Assembly: GCA_050949085.1 (NCBI GenBank)
Contig: JBMNFB010000001.1
Span: 682,001 to 746,000 of the forward strand
Source: JBMNFB01 sp050949085
GTDB taxonomy: Bacteria > Bacillota > UBA994 > UBA5500
DNA length: 64,000 bases
Reading direction: 5' to 3'
The position numbers and the translations under genes were made by a program. Shown here piece by piece: positions 16,113 to 25,186 of the stretch. Below the pieces are notes generated by a model. That model had not been told where the DNA came from. It saw only the letters and a list, made by a program, of their open reading frames with translations, and made no database searches. Every line of letters begins with the position of its first letter. Position 1 is the first letter of the stretch.

Positions 16113-19100
16113 TCATAGTTCGATGCGTTGATAACCGCGGTCGGCGTTGAAGAGGAGGGAGTTAGTCTGCCAGGCAGCCGCTGCAGTCCAGCCTACCAGC
16201 AGCACTGTCATGATTGCCCAGGACGGCCAGGCAATGGCCAGCAAGCGGCTAGTTACCCAGACGGAGACCAGCATCAGCGCCCCTGTAGCCAGCATCAGCA
16301 GGAAGCCGGCCCCTCCCCGCCTCATCTGCCGAACGTCGTCCCAGTCTATTTTCGGCTCACCCAGATCAAGGCTGATGGCCAGAGCGGTAGCAAAGGTGCT
16401 GCCGGCGATCCCCAGCAGCAGTGCCTCCAGAGCCAGCAGCACCGGCGGTCTGACCCGGATCAGGAAGGCGACAAGGATCGGCCCGACTATGACCCAGAGA
16501 GTAGCCAGAGATTGCAGCAGTTTGGCGTACAGCTGAGTACGAAACGGAACTGGTATGGCCTTTGAGATGTAGAGTTGTCTCCCCTCCCGGCTAACGGCCA
16601 TTAGCCCGATGGAACTCAGGTAGGATGACATCACGGCAACGCCTGCTGCCAGGAGACAGGCGTACAGTGGACCGTTACTCCCTTGCAGAATGGTCTCTGT
16701 CATTCCCTGAAACATGGCTGTCTGCAGCCGACCGCTGAAGAACGGTATCAGGGTAACCAGAGGGGTCAGCAACCCAGCAATCGATATGGCAAAGAACTGT
16801 GGTTCGCGCCAGAAAGTACGCCATTCCCGGCAGAAAAGGGCAGCGATTGGGCGGCGCACGCCTGCCTCCCCGCGCCAGCGCTTCCCCCAACCCCTACTGG
16901 GCGCCTCCTGCATGCTCTGCGCTCCCTGCAAGAACCAGCGATTGGCCATCTGAGTCAAGGCAAAAACGCCCGCAATGTTGACCAATATGTAGGTGGCGAG
17001 GTATGCCCACCCACGTAGCGAGCCAGCGGCGACAATTGCCCGGCTCGCCAGGACTGCCGGTGGAAAAATCCAGCCAGCAGAACTCAGCAGGTCAACCTGA
17101 CGCAGCATGACCAGCCGCGTCACCAGGTCTGCTTCCTCTGGCCTAGGCAATGTTCCAGCGCCTCTACCCCTGTACGCATAACTTCCGAAGCGCAACGCGA
17201 GATAGATCAGGGCCGAGAGCACCGAACCGAACATCCTCAGCAGGTCACGCTGTCGTCGGCTGAGCAGGCGCATGAATGGAATCAGGAGCAGTCCGGCCAG
17301 CACAAGCGGCAGCACAGGCAGGAGCAGTAGAACCAGCAGTGCGGTGAGCCAGCCGCTGACGGAAAGGCCAACCACATTAGCGTAGGTGAGGATCGGCGGC
17401 ACCACGCAGACACAGGCGACCGCCAGCTGCCCACTGGCAACTACCGCCAGCTTTGCTGAGACGACCTGGCCAGGAGTCAGGGGAAGCGCCAGCAGTCGCT
17501 CAGTATCCCGCGATTGATAGAAGACACTGGACAGTAACGGAAAGCCCGTCAGCAGCAATATCAGGCTGGCAGCGCAGATGCCGATGACGAAAACCAGGCC
17601 AGGCTGACCCGCCGCTGCAGCCAAACTAATCAGGAAATGGGAGAGGGCCATCGCCACAAAGAACATGACAAAGCCGATGAGGATCATGGCCATCGCTGCC
17701 CAGGCCTCGGCCTCGTCGTTGGACGGCGTACGGGTCGAACGGCGCGTGAGCGACTTCCTCGCCGTCGTGAACAGGGTCACCCAAAGCCGCACGTGCGGAC
17801 TGCGCGTCACGGCACGGCGCAAACTGAGATAGCCCAGTCCGAAGAGGGCTATCACCCAGCCGATGATGATGAAGGGCTTGACTGACAGACTAGCCTCACG
17901 GTAAACGTGCAGGGTGTGAATCTGAGCTGCGGGCAAATACTTGGCAGCCAATGCTTGCGTTTTGGCCTGCAGGGCGAGGCGATCCAAATCGCGCAGCTCT
18001 GCCAGCGAATAACGATGCAGCCCTGGCAGGTAGGGGCGAACGGCATTGGCTGCAGCCGCCAGTGAAGCCGCACCGCGGATGCCTGGGGGCGACTGGTCTG
18101 TTACGCTTTCAAAGGCCTTATCAATCTCGCCCAGGCCCGGTCCGTAGGTGGCCAGGCGATCGAGGAGTTCTTGCAGTTCCTGGTTCAACTGAGTGGCTAT
18201 GGCAGCATAGTCAGCATCATTCTGGAGGAAGCGATAGCCAGCCTGCCAGATAACGGCATCCCCAAAAGGAGTGGTAGTAAACAGCCTCTGGTCGGCGCGA
18301 ATCCCCAGTGTGTGGGTGTAGCGCAGGCTCTGCTCCACCAGCTGGAGCAGCAGGGGTAGATAGGGCTGATCCTCCGGTGCGATTTGGTCGATGCCAAAGC
18401 CGATGAGCAGGCGGCGCTCGGCCTTGCCGCTGACCGCGAACTCGTCGGTGCGAGATGGGTTGAAGCGAAGCGCCAAAGGCTCCCGCGCGGGACCAGGTGG
18501 CACGAAGGCCAGGCCCTGGCGCAGTGTGGAGGCAACTTCCGCCAGTGGAGTGTTCCCCTGCACTGCCATAATCAGCCGCTCTGGGGAGTACTCCCGCTGC
18601 ATCCACTCTTGAAGAGGCAGGGGCTGAATGTGATCTGTAGTGCCATCCAATGTACCAGGATCGTAGGGGGTGCCGCGCAGCAGCTGCCGCTGGAAGGCGT
18701 GGTACCCAGCCTGAGGCATGTTATTCGCTACCTGGGAAAGCTCCAAAGCGAAATACCCAGCCAACTCCTCCTGTAGGGCCTGAGGATTGATGCTGGCAGG
18801 AAAGAGGCTATTGATCAAGGCCTTCAGGATTGGCACTAGGTGCTCGTGCCCAACGAGAATCTGAACTGATGTATAGTCGGTGGTCGTAAATCCGTTGGCG
18901 CTGCCACCGCATTCGCTGATCATCTCCACCAGAGACTGCTCACCTTGCTGGCGATTGAGGAAGATCATGTGCTCCGCGGCATGTGCAAAGTGAGCCTCGT
19001 TAGGCCCCTGATCACTGAAACCGGCCAGCATCACCAGAAAGATACTGGACTGTTCGTCGTCGGCGCTGCTCTGGCGATAGAGGACTCGCGCTCCATTGAT

Positions 19101-19217
19101 CTCCACCAGGCAGAACTCTTCTTCGGTTGCGCTGGCATCTGCTACCTGTGAACCAAATGTGGCCAGAATCAGGCCCAACAGAACGAGACAGGCAAGCAGC
19201 CTTCTGCATCGTTTCAT
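16113..19217 (-). CDS. Secreted M16-type zinc peptidase fused to an ABC-2-like permease
   Basis: A 1034-residue protein with three parts. Residues 1-30 are a signal peptide or anchor (basic start, LVLLGLILATFGS, ADASA). Residues ~35-430 form an M16 peptidase unit with the inverted zinc motif His79-A-A-Glu82-His83, a third ligand Glu159 at the family spacing, and SANGFTTTDYTSVQ. From ~437 there is a transmembrane helix, then about 12 hydrophobic segments with REGRQLYISKAIPVP. That last motif and the layout match the ABC-2-like permease encoded at 32155-33819. The peptidase would face outside. No ATPase is adjacent. M16 peptidases beside ABC exporters are known in peptide maturation (such as AlbE/AlbF); a single-chain fusion is unfamiliar to me. 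Confidence 0.82.
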   Translation of the reverse strand: MKRCRRLLACLVLLGLILATFGSQVADASATEEEFCLVEINGARVLYRQSSADDEQSSIFLVMLAGFSDQGPNEAHFAHAAEHMIFLNRQQGEQSLVEMISECGGSANGFTTTDYTSVQILVGHEHLVPILKALINSLFPASINPQALQEELAGYFALELSQVANNMPQAGYHAFQRQLLRGTPYDPGTLDGTTDHIQPLPLQEWMQREYSPERLIMAVQGNTPLAEVASTLRQGLAFVPPGPAREPLALRFNPSRTDEFAVSGKAERRLLIGFGIDQIAPEDQPYLPLLLQLVEQSLRYTHTLGIRADQRLFTTTPFGDAVIWQAGYRFLQNDADYAAIATQLNQELQELLDRLATYGPGLGEIDKAFESVTDQSPPGIRGAASLAAAANAVRPYLPGLHRYSLAELRDLDRLALQAKTQALAAKYLPAAQIHTLHVYREASLSVKPFIIIGWVIALFGLGYLSLRRAVTRSPHVRLWVTLFTTARKSLTRRSTRTPSNDEAEAWAAMAMILIGFVMFFVAMALSHFLISLAAAAGQPGLVFVIGICAASLILLLTGFPLLSSVFYQSRDTERLLALPLTPGQVVSAKLAVVASGQLAVACVCVVPPILTYANVVGLSVSGWLTALLVLLLLPVLPLVLAGLLLIPFMRLLSRRQRDLLRMFGSVLSALIYLALRFGSYAYRGRGAGTLPRPEEADLVTRLVMLRQVDLLSSAGWIFPPAVLASRAIVAAGSLRGWAYLATYILVNIAGVFALTQMANRWFLQGAQSMQEAPSRGWGKRWRGEAGVRRPIAALFCREWRTFWREPQFFAISIAGLLTPLVTLIPFFSGRLQTAMFQGMTETILQGSNGPLYACLLAAGVAVMSSYLSSIGLMAVSREGRQLYISKAIPVPFRTQLYAKLLQSLATLWVIVGPILVAFLIRVRPPVLLALEALLLGIAGSTFATALAISLDLGEPKIDWDDVRQMRRGGAGFLLMLATGALMLVSVWVTSRLLAIAWPSWAIMTVLLVGWTAAAAWQTNSLLFNADRGYQRIEL

Positions 19218-19333
19218 GTCGAACCACCCCCATCACGACCACTATTCGCCTGGGGGTCAGGAGATCCCTGCCTGAAGCAGCGCAAGCAGCAACAAGGGTC
19301 AGGGGGTGGATTCGCCGTCGGTTGACTCGCGAT

Positions 19334-20860
19334 CTACCTGGGATCGCGGCGCCTTCGCGTGGTGCCGTCGGGGGCACCACTGGCCGATCGATATCCTCTA
19401 CTGCGCTGCTGACCACGCTGCCCTCTGCGGGATCCGCTTCTTCCGTCGGGTCCGCCAACGCGGCCGCGCCCTCCATACCCATCCCGCCGCCTCTCGTCAC
19501 CGCTGCGAGGCCGCCCCCCTCCCCCGGCCCGCTTGCTGCGCAAGGGGGCCTCAGCGGTGAGGGTCACTGGCGCTTGATCTGGTTCGCGCGTCATGATCTT
19601 CAAGGCCGCAGCCACCAGGGTGACTGAATCGGTGTTCGCCAGCACCTGCTCAGCCCAACCCCGATAGCGTTGGAGGTCTTCCTCCCGCGCCGCTACCTGC
19701 AGCAGCTGCTCAGCTGCGCTCCGTAGCTGGCCCTGGATGGCATCGGTCAGCGTAGGGGCGGGCTGGCGCTCGATACGGCGATTGATCACCCGCTCCAGCT
19801 GCCGCAGGTAACCCAGCTCCCGAGGGGTTACAAAGGTGATGGCTACGCCGGCCTTGCCGGCGCGGCCGGTGCGACCGATGCGGTGCACATACCACTCCGG
19901 ATCCTGGGGCATGTCGAAGTTGTAGACGTGGGTGATATCGGTAATGTCCAGACCACGCGCAGCCACGTCGGTGGCTACCATGACGTCTATGGCACCACTG
20001 CGGAACTTGCGCATTACCTGGTCGCGCCGCGCCTGGCTCAGATCGCCATGGATCCCTTCCACCGAATAACCCCGCGTCATCAGCGCGTCGGTTAACTCGT
20101 CCACGCGCCGCTTGGTGCGTCCAAAGACAATGGCTAGCTCTGGAGATTGCATGTCGAAGAGGCGGCAGAGCACCTCAAACTTCTGCTGCTCAGCCACCTC
20201 GATGTAGTACTGGTCGATATGGGGCACGGTGAGCTCTTTGGCCTTGATGGTGACCTGAGTGGGGTTGCGCATATGCTTCACGGCAATCTGCCGAATCGCC
20301 TCCGGCATGGTCGCCGAAAAGAGCAGCGTCTGCCGATCCGCTGGCAGGGCACCGAGGATTGATTCGATGTCCTCCTGAAAGCCCATATTCAGCATCTCGT
20401 CGGCTTCGTCTAGCACCACAAGCTCCACCGCATCCAAACGGATGGTGCGGCGGCGCATGTGGTCCATCAGGCGCCCCGGCGTCGCCGCCACAATCTGAGG
20501 CCCCTTCTTAAGCGCCCGAATCTGCCGCGCGATATCTTGCCCTCCGTAGACAGCAATTGTCAGCACGCCCTTCGGCTTACCCAGACGGTTGAGCTCCTCC
20601 CCCACCTGCACGGCCAGCTCACGCGTCGGCGCGATGACTAGAGCCTGAACATCGGGGCTAGTTTCGTCGATATCTTCGATCATGGGAATGCCGAAGGCAG
20701 CTGTCTTGCCGGTCCCCGTCTGGGCCTGACCGATCAGATCCTTGCCCTCGAGAATCAGGGGGATGGCCTGCTCCTGAATCGGCGTCGGCTCCTCAAAGCC
20801 CATCTGGGCTATGGCCTGAGCAACGGGCTGACTCAGGCCAAAATCTGCAAAGGTGGTCAT
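19334..20860 (-). CDS. DEAD-box ATP-dependent RNA helicase (CshA/DeaD type)
   Basis: A 508-residue helicase with all core motifs: Q motif (GFEEPTPIQ), AQTGTGKT, PTRELA, TPGRL, VLDEADEML, LLFSATMP, VATDVAARGLDI and HRIGRTGRAG. Residues ~430-508 are a Gly/Arg-rich basic tail (RRRDGYGGRGRVGG and similar), an RNA-binding extension typical of CshA-like proteins. It would unwind structured RNA in ribosome assembly, cold adaptation or mRNA decay. The ribosome site is GGAGTTGAGG before the ATG. It is a single gene, reading the same way as the peptidase-permease gene 116 bp downstream. Confidence 0.93.
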   Translation of the reverse strand: MTTFADFGLSQPVAQAIAQMGFEEPTPIQEQAIPLILEGKDLIGQAQTGTGKTAAFGIPMIEDIDETSPDVQALVIAPTRELAVQVGEELNRLGKPKGVLTIAVYGGQDIARQIRALKKGPQIVAATPGRLMDHMRRRTIRLDAVELVVLDEADEMLNMGFQEDIESILGALPADRQTLLFSATMPEAIRQIAVKHMRNPTQVTIKAKELTVPHIDQYYIEVAEQQKFEVLCRLFDMQSPELAIVFGRTKRRVDELTDALMTRGYSVEGIHGDLSQARRDQVMRKFRSGAIDVMVATDVAARGLDITDITHVYNFDMPQDPEWYVHRIGRTGRAGKAGVAITFVTPRELGYLRQLERVINRRIERQPAPTLTDAIQGQLRSAAEQLLQVAAREEDLQRYRGWAEQVLANTDSVTLVAAALKIMTREPDQAPVTLTAEAPLRSKRAGGGGRPRSGDERRRDGYGGRGRVGGPDGRSGSRRGQRGQQRSRGYRSASGAPDGTTRRRRDPR

Positions 20861-21031
20861 CTGTCCTCAACTCCTGCAATTGTTAGTAACTGTCGCGATC
20901 CTTTAGCCCGGACGACAGAATTATCCTCCGGACGTGAATAGTATAACCAGGTTGTTGCGCTGACAAATGGACGGGAGAGGCTTTCCTCCAGTTCCGCTGG
21001 TCACCCCTTCCTACACTCCCCAAATCAATAA

Positions 21032-21050
21032 GGACTCGCAGCGCGAGTCC
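21032..21050 (-). terminator. Terminator of the FAH-family gene
   Basis: GGACTCGC pairs perfectly with GCGAGTCC around a 3-nt loop. Read on the minus strand it is followed by TTATTGATTT, 13 bp past the gene's stop codon. Confidence 0.7.
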
Positions 21051-21062
21051 CCTGTTTGGTTT

Positions 21063-21949
21063 TCATTGGATAGTCTCCGGTTCCTGCTCCGGTTCTGGCT
21101 CGGGCTCTGGCTCGGGTTCGTACTCATACACCACTTTCTGCCGCTGGATACCGAGGCCGTCGATGCCGGTCTGAACTATGTCGCCGGCTCTGAGAAACTG
21201 CTGCGGATCGCGGGCGGAACCGACGCCGGCCGGGGTACCGGTGACGATCAGATCGCCTGCCTGCAGGATCATAAACTGGCTCAGGTGCGATATTAATTCG
21301 GCAACGCTGAAGATCATGTCGCTGGTGTTACCATCCTGCATGGTCTCCCCGTTAACTTTTAGCCAGATGTGCAGCTTCTGCGGATCCGGAATCTCATCGG
21401 GAGTAACCAGCCAGGGACCAACAGGTGCAAACGTGGGGCACGACTTACCCTTCACCCACTGGCTGGTCGCGAACTGCCGCTGGCGCTCGCTGATGTCGTT
21501 GACAATGCAGTAGCCTGCCACGTAATCCAGTGCGTCTTCGGGGCTGACATTTCTCGCAGTCCTGCCAATGATCACACCCAGCTCGGCCTCCCAGTCGGTA
21601 CTCTCGGAGTTATGGGGCAGGACAATGGGATCGTTGGGGCCGCTGATGGCCGAGGTAGACTTCATGAACACGACTGGCTCGCTGGGAACCTCCATCCCAG
21701 ACTCCGCGGCGTGCTGTTTATAGTTGAGCCCGATGCAGTATATGTTGCCAATGTCAGCCAGACAGGGACCAAGCCGCGTCAGTTCAGGCCCCAGGGGCAG
21801 CGACTGTATACGCAGGCGGCTGAGCCGACTTATATCTTGCAGCAACTCACGATCGATATCCTTGACATAACGCGATATGTCCCGGATACGCCCGTTGTGC
21901 AGAATCCCCGGCTTTCCTTTCCCTTCTCACCAAAGCGCACTAGTTTCAT
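21063..21949 (-). pseudogene. Fumarylacetoacetate hydrolase family gene with N-terminal frameshift
   Basis: The main frame (to 21845, 260 codons) carries the FAH domain: CIGLNYKQHAAE, the acidic metal site STDWEAELGVIIG, GYCIVNDISER, KGKSCPTFAPVGPW and GTPAGVG. These enzymes cleave or decarboxylate C-C bonds of acylpyruvate-like compounds with Mg. The normal family N-terminus (MKLVRFGEKGKE) is present at 21949 behind a GAGG site, but in another frame. The two frames join if the three-base T run at 21913-21915 had four bases, so this is a one-base deletion or a sequencing error. The C-terminus ends in an unusual acidic (EP)n tail. If expressed, translation would need a later start or frameshifting. 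Confidence 0.8.
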
Positions 21950-22338
21950 CGACAGACCTCACTTTCTCAGGCACTAAACCAAGATCCACCGCCACTCATT
22001 TCTATTTCCCATCTCAGTTTCCTCTATTTGTTTATAGGTTACACAAATGTTATGCAGTTCTCAAGCAATATTCAACAATTTCATGCATTTTTCTAAGCCC
22101 CCCGAACTACTTGGCGCTGGCGCTGCGCTGGGCAGGGTTCATTTTTCTCAGGGGCGCGCTGCGGGCCTGCCTCCTGTAGACTCTTCAGCGCTCCCGCCCT
22201 CAGGTTGACGCGCTTCTCAGCTGTGGAGCACGGGTACAGAGGAAACGGGAGGATCTGCCGCTCTCGTTCCATAGATACAGGAATGGAAAACAGGGACGCG
22301 ATGCAGCGCCCCTGCTGTGATAGTGGATATCGGTTTTC
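21950..22338. other. 389-bp intergenic region between grdD and the FAH-family gene
   Basis: The left half is AT-rich and probably holds the FAH-gene promoter, which reads to the left. A single GTTATGCA at 22049-22056 matches the octamer repeated in the oppA promoter. The right half holds the glycine reductase terminator and a weaker hairpin at about 22244-22271. No reading frame resembles a protein. Confidence 0.5.
22286..22314 (-). terminator. Terminator of the glycine reductase operon
   Basis: Minus strand AGGGGCGC pairs with GCGTCCCT (one G-T pair) around a 6-nt loop and is followed by GTTTTCC, about 25 bp past the grdD stop. Confidence 0.75.
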
Positions 22339-23514
22339 CTAGCAGTGTGCCCCAGAAGGTGCGGAGATAAATCCGGCCTTGACCAGGACCTCGGTTGCCT
22401 TCTCCAGATCTTCTTTGGCAACCATGATCACCGGGCCAGTGCAGCCCATTCCAGTGGCAGCGTAGATACCTGCCTTCCAGACGACCCTCTGAGCGTCCTC
22501 CAACTCCAGAATGTCGATACCGGGAATCTCCTCCTCGGTGACCTTGGTCGGCGGAGCAACGACTTCCTCCTCAGCCGCAGCAGCCGGTTTTTCCTCTTTC
22601 TTCAGCAGGTCGGCCAACCCAGCCTGCCGAGCAGCAGCGAACTCGTTGTTGACGATCTCCTTTAGCTTGCCCTTAGCCACTTCTGCCCCAAACTTGAGAG
22701 CGTTAGCCGCTACAGGGGCACCAGAGGCGCGGGAGAGGATGAGGATGATCTTGTCATACCCATCGCCGCATCCTGGACCGTAGCCGAAACCTAGCGTCTC
22801 GTAGTCTCCTCCGCTGGAGTAGGCGGAGAAAACCTTCATCAGAACGTTGCCAGTGAGCGTATCGGTGACCATGACGTCAGGAGTGCCCAGCAACAGGTCG
22901 TTGCCGCGCATGACGACGCCTCCATCGGCCCTGGCACTCTCGGCGAAGTTGATGGCGTAACCATTTTCGTTCAGCTTCCGCAGGATCCGTTCAACCGCGC
23001 GAGCAGCGTCCACGTTCAGGATGCCAACAGTGGGGTTGGCAATCCCCGCTGCCTTGGCGGTGGCGATGCCATAGATGGCGTTCTTGACCATCGCCTCTAC
23101 ACGATCGGCGGCGGAAGTTCCTGTCGTGGTGGCGAGGTACATCTCGCGACCGCGCCCCGGAGTGATCACGCGTCCAACCGTGGAAACGCCAATGGGGAAG
23201 CTGTAGTGCATGGTTACACAGGCTGCCAGGTCACCGCTCTCCAGCGCCTGCTCCATAACAGCGTGCTGTTCCTTTTCATCGGCAGCAGGAATGCGGGGCA
23301 GGTCGGTATCCCACTCGGGGCCGATCAACACGACCTCGATGTCGGGATTAGCCTTCTGAGCCATCTCGGCACCGCGCACCAGCTCGGCAACTCCGAGTTC
23401 GCTGCCCAACATGGTGATGCCAACCCGAATTCGCTCACCAAAAACACCAGTCTCCAGGGCGTCTGCCACCTGGTTAAAGACTTGTGCCAGCAATTTCTTG
23501 GCTGTATCTGACAA
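22339..23514 (-). CDS. grdD: Glycine reductase complex component C, subunit alpha (GrdD)
   Basis: A 391-residue subunit. The start chosen is TTG 23514, eight bases after AAGGAGG; the GTG three codons earlier lies inside the ribosome site. GrdC and GrdD form protein C, which takes the Se-carboxymethyl group from GrdA, forms an acetyl thioester and releases acetyl phosphate. Cys358 in GCTGP near the C-terminus is at the position proposed for the acetyl-carrying cysteine. A Glu/Ala-rich linker (about 300-325) separates it from the main PlsX-like domain. It is the last gene of the operon. Confidence 0.95.
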   Translation of the reverse strand: MSDTAKKLLAQVFNQVADALETGVFGERIRVGITMLGSELGVAELVRGAEMAQKANPDIEVVLIGPEWDTDLPRIPAADEKEQHAVMEQALESGDLAACVTMHYSFPIGVSTVGRVITPGRGREMYLATTTGTSAADRVEAMVKNAIYGIATAKAAGIANPTVGILNVDAARAVERILRKLNENGYAINFAESARADGGVVMRGNDLLLGTPDVMVTDTLTGNVLMKVFSAYSSGGDYETLGFGYGPGCGDGYDKIILILSRASGAPVAANALKFGAEVAKGKLKEIVNNEFAAARQAGLADLLKKEEKPAAAAEEEVVAPPTKVTEEEIPGIDILELEDAQRVVWKAGIYAATGMGCTGPVIMVAKEDLEKATEVLVKAGFISAPSGAHC

Positions 23515-23552
23515 CTGTGTCACCTCCTTGGATCTATCGTTGGAAATGCGGA

Positions 23553-25085
23553 CTATTCGGCTAGCTTGCCAGCCAGTTCGCGCATCGCTTCGGCAATCAG
23601 CTTACGAATCTCATCCGCAGAGATGCCAGCAGTCTCCTCCGTTTTCCCTGGGTTCTTCTCAACCAGGAACGTGATCCCATCAAAAAGGTTGGTCAGACGA
23701 GCCAGGAAGAGGGAGCCCTTGCCGACGACCATGAAGTTCTTGATCGCGCCTTCCAGGATCAGGTCACGCCCGTGACCGAGGAAAGGAACGCCCGAGGGGA
23801 TATGACCCTGGGTAGGTGCAAAGCCCGGCATGCCGTGCTCTTTCACGAAGTCCATAATCTCATTGCGCTGCAGCTCGCCGCGCCGGACCGCGAGAGCAGC
23901 AATCATCTTGTAGTTGGCCTCCGGCACGTTGCCAGCGCCGGCGGGGACGGTGATCTCCGGGTTCTGCATCTCCACGGAGTAGCGGTCCACTTCCTTAGCC
24001 TTAAGGCCGGCATGATCCAACGGGTCCATGACCAGAGCCTGAATAACCGCCTGCGGTGAGGCGCCGGAACCGATCTTGTGGCGGCCGACGATGTCAGTGC
24101 GCACGATGGGATTTACACCATCATTCTCGCTGAGCAGTACGGCAAAAGCGCCCAGGCAGTCCTCGAGGACAGGCATGTTCTTGTTGACGTGGTCACGACC
24201 GTTCATACCCAGTTTGGCGGTGGCGCCGCCAGCCACGACAACCACGTTCTTAAAGGTGCCCGCATGGACCAGGGATGCAGCGTTGACCATCGCGTGGCCG
24301 GGAGCCGCACAGAAGCCGCGCACGTCGCAACCTGTGGCATTAACAACGTTGGCCAGCTCGCCGATGGACTTTGCGAAGTTGCCACCGCCGCGCTGGTTCA
24401 TGTCGCCGGCTGCTTCTTCTGAGCACTCGATGATGTAGTCGATGCTGGCCGGATCGATGTCGTTATTGATCAGCAGACGGCGGAAGGCCAGCAGACCCGA
24501 GGCCTTGGCGGCCAGGTTTTCAAACATGATCGCAGCTGTCAGGGCGAGGTCCGTATCATGAGCCTGCCGGACGCAACCGACGAGACGGTCGCCGAGGCGC
24601 ATGGCGTCTGCGACATGATTGTTTACGTCCTTCTCGATAGACTCGAGTTCGACACCGGCGCCGATGCGGTCAAAGTCGCTCTCCCAGAAGACTGGGTTCT
24701 CTTTCATTTTGGCCTTGATCTCTTCGGCAAAGCCCTTCTCCAGGCGGACAAGGTCGAAGGCATCGCAAATCTTCATCAGGGCGTAAAATTCATCTTCCGG
24801 CATGATTTCACCATACTTGCCGAAACGGGACGCATTCTCCAGGCCGTTCTCATACCAGGGCTGCGGAATCCCTGCTAGCTGATCAGGGTGCAGAGTGCCG
24901 ATATAGCACTGGTTGGGGGGGTAAGCGACGACTTCCTCAAAGGAACGCAGATGCTCTGGGAGCTTCTTCATGTACTCAGAACCAGATCGCGCTGCTTCAG
25001 CAATCTGGGTGGTACCATGCTCGAGCAGGATGTTTGGAGTGTGGACCAGAGCATAGGCTGTAGCCTTAATCACCGGGAAGGTCAT
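23553..25085 (-). CDS. grdC: Glycine reductase complex component C, subunit beta (GrdC)
   Basis: A 510-residue subunit of protein C with a thiolase-like fold related to beta-ketoacyl-ACP synthase III. Diagnostic stretches include HGTTQIAEAARSGSEYMKK, ECSEEAAGDMNQRGGGN and GCDVRGFCAAPGHA. It works with GrdD to convert the carboxymethyl-selenoether on GrdA to acetyl phosphate, conserving energy from glycine. The ribosome site is AGGAGGTG before the ATG. The 38-bp gap to grdD and 101-bp gap from grdB are consistent with one transcript. Confidence 0.96.
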   Translation of the reverse strand: MTFPVIKATAYALVHTPNILLEHGTTQIAEAARSGSEYMKKLPEHLRSFEEVVAYPPNQCYIGTLHPDQLAGIPQPWYENGLENASRFGKYGEIMPEDEFYALMKICDAFDLVRLEKGFAEEIKAKMKENPVFWESDFDRIGAGVELESIEKDVNNHVADAMRLGDRLVGCVRQAHDTDLALTAAIMFENLAAKASGLLAFRRLLINNDIDPASIDYIIECSEEAAGDMNQRGGGNFAKSIGELANVVNATGCDVRGFCAAPGHAMVNAASLVHAGTFKNVVVVAGGATAKLGMNGRDHVNKNMPVLEDCLGAFAVLLSENDGVNPIVRTDIVGRHKIGSGASPQAVIQALVMDPLDHAGLKAKEVDRYSVEMQNPEITVPAGAGNVPEANYKMIAALAVRRGELQRNEIMDFVKEHGMPGFAPTQGHIPSGVPFLGHGRDLILEGAIKNFMVVGKGSLFLARLTNLFDGITFLVEKNPGKTEETAGISADEIRKLIAEAMRELAGKLAE

Positions 25086-25186
25086 TGTTTCACCTCCTGA
25101 TAAAGTCCAGAAAATCGGCTAGAGGCAAGCGATGGGTAGTGATGCAAGACCACTACCCACCACCTGTCGCTGATAAGCTTTCTGGC

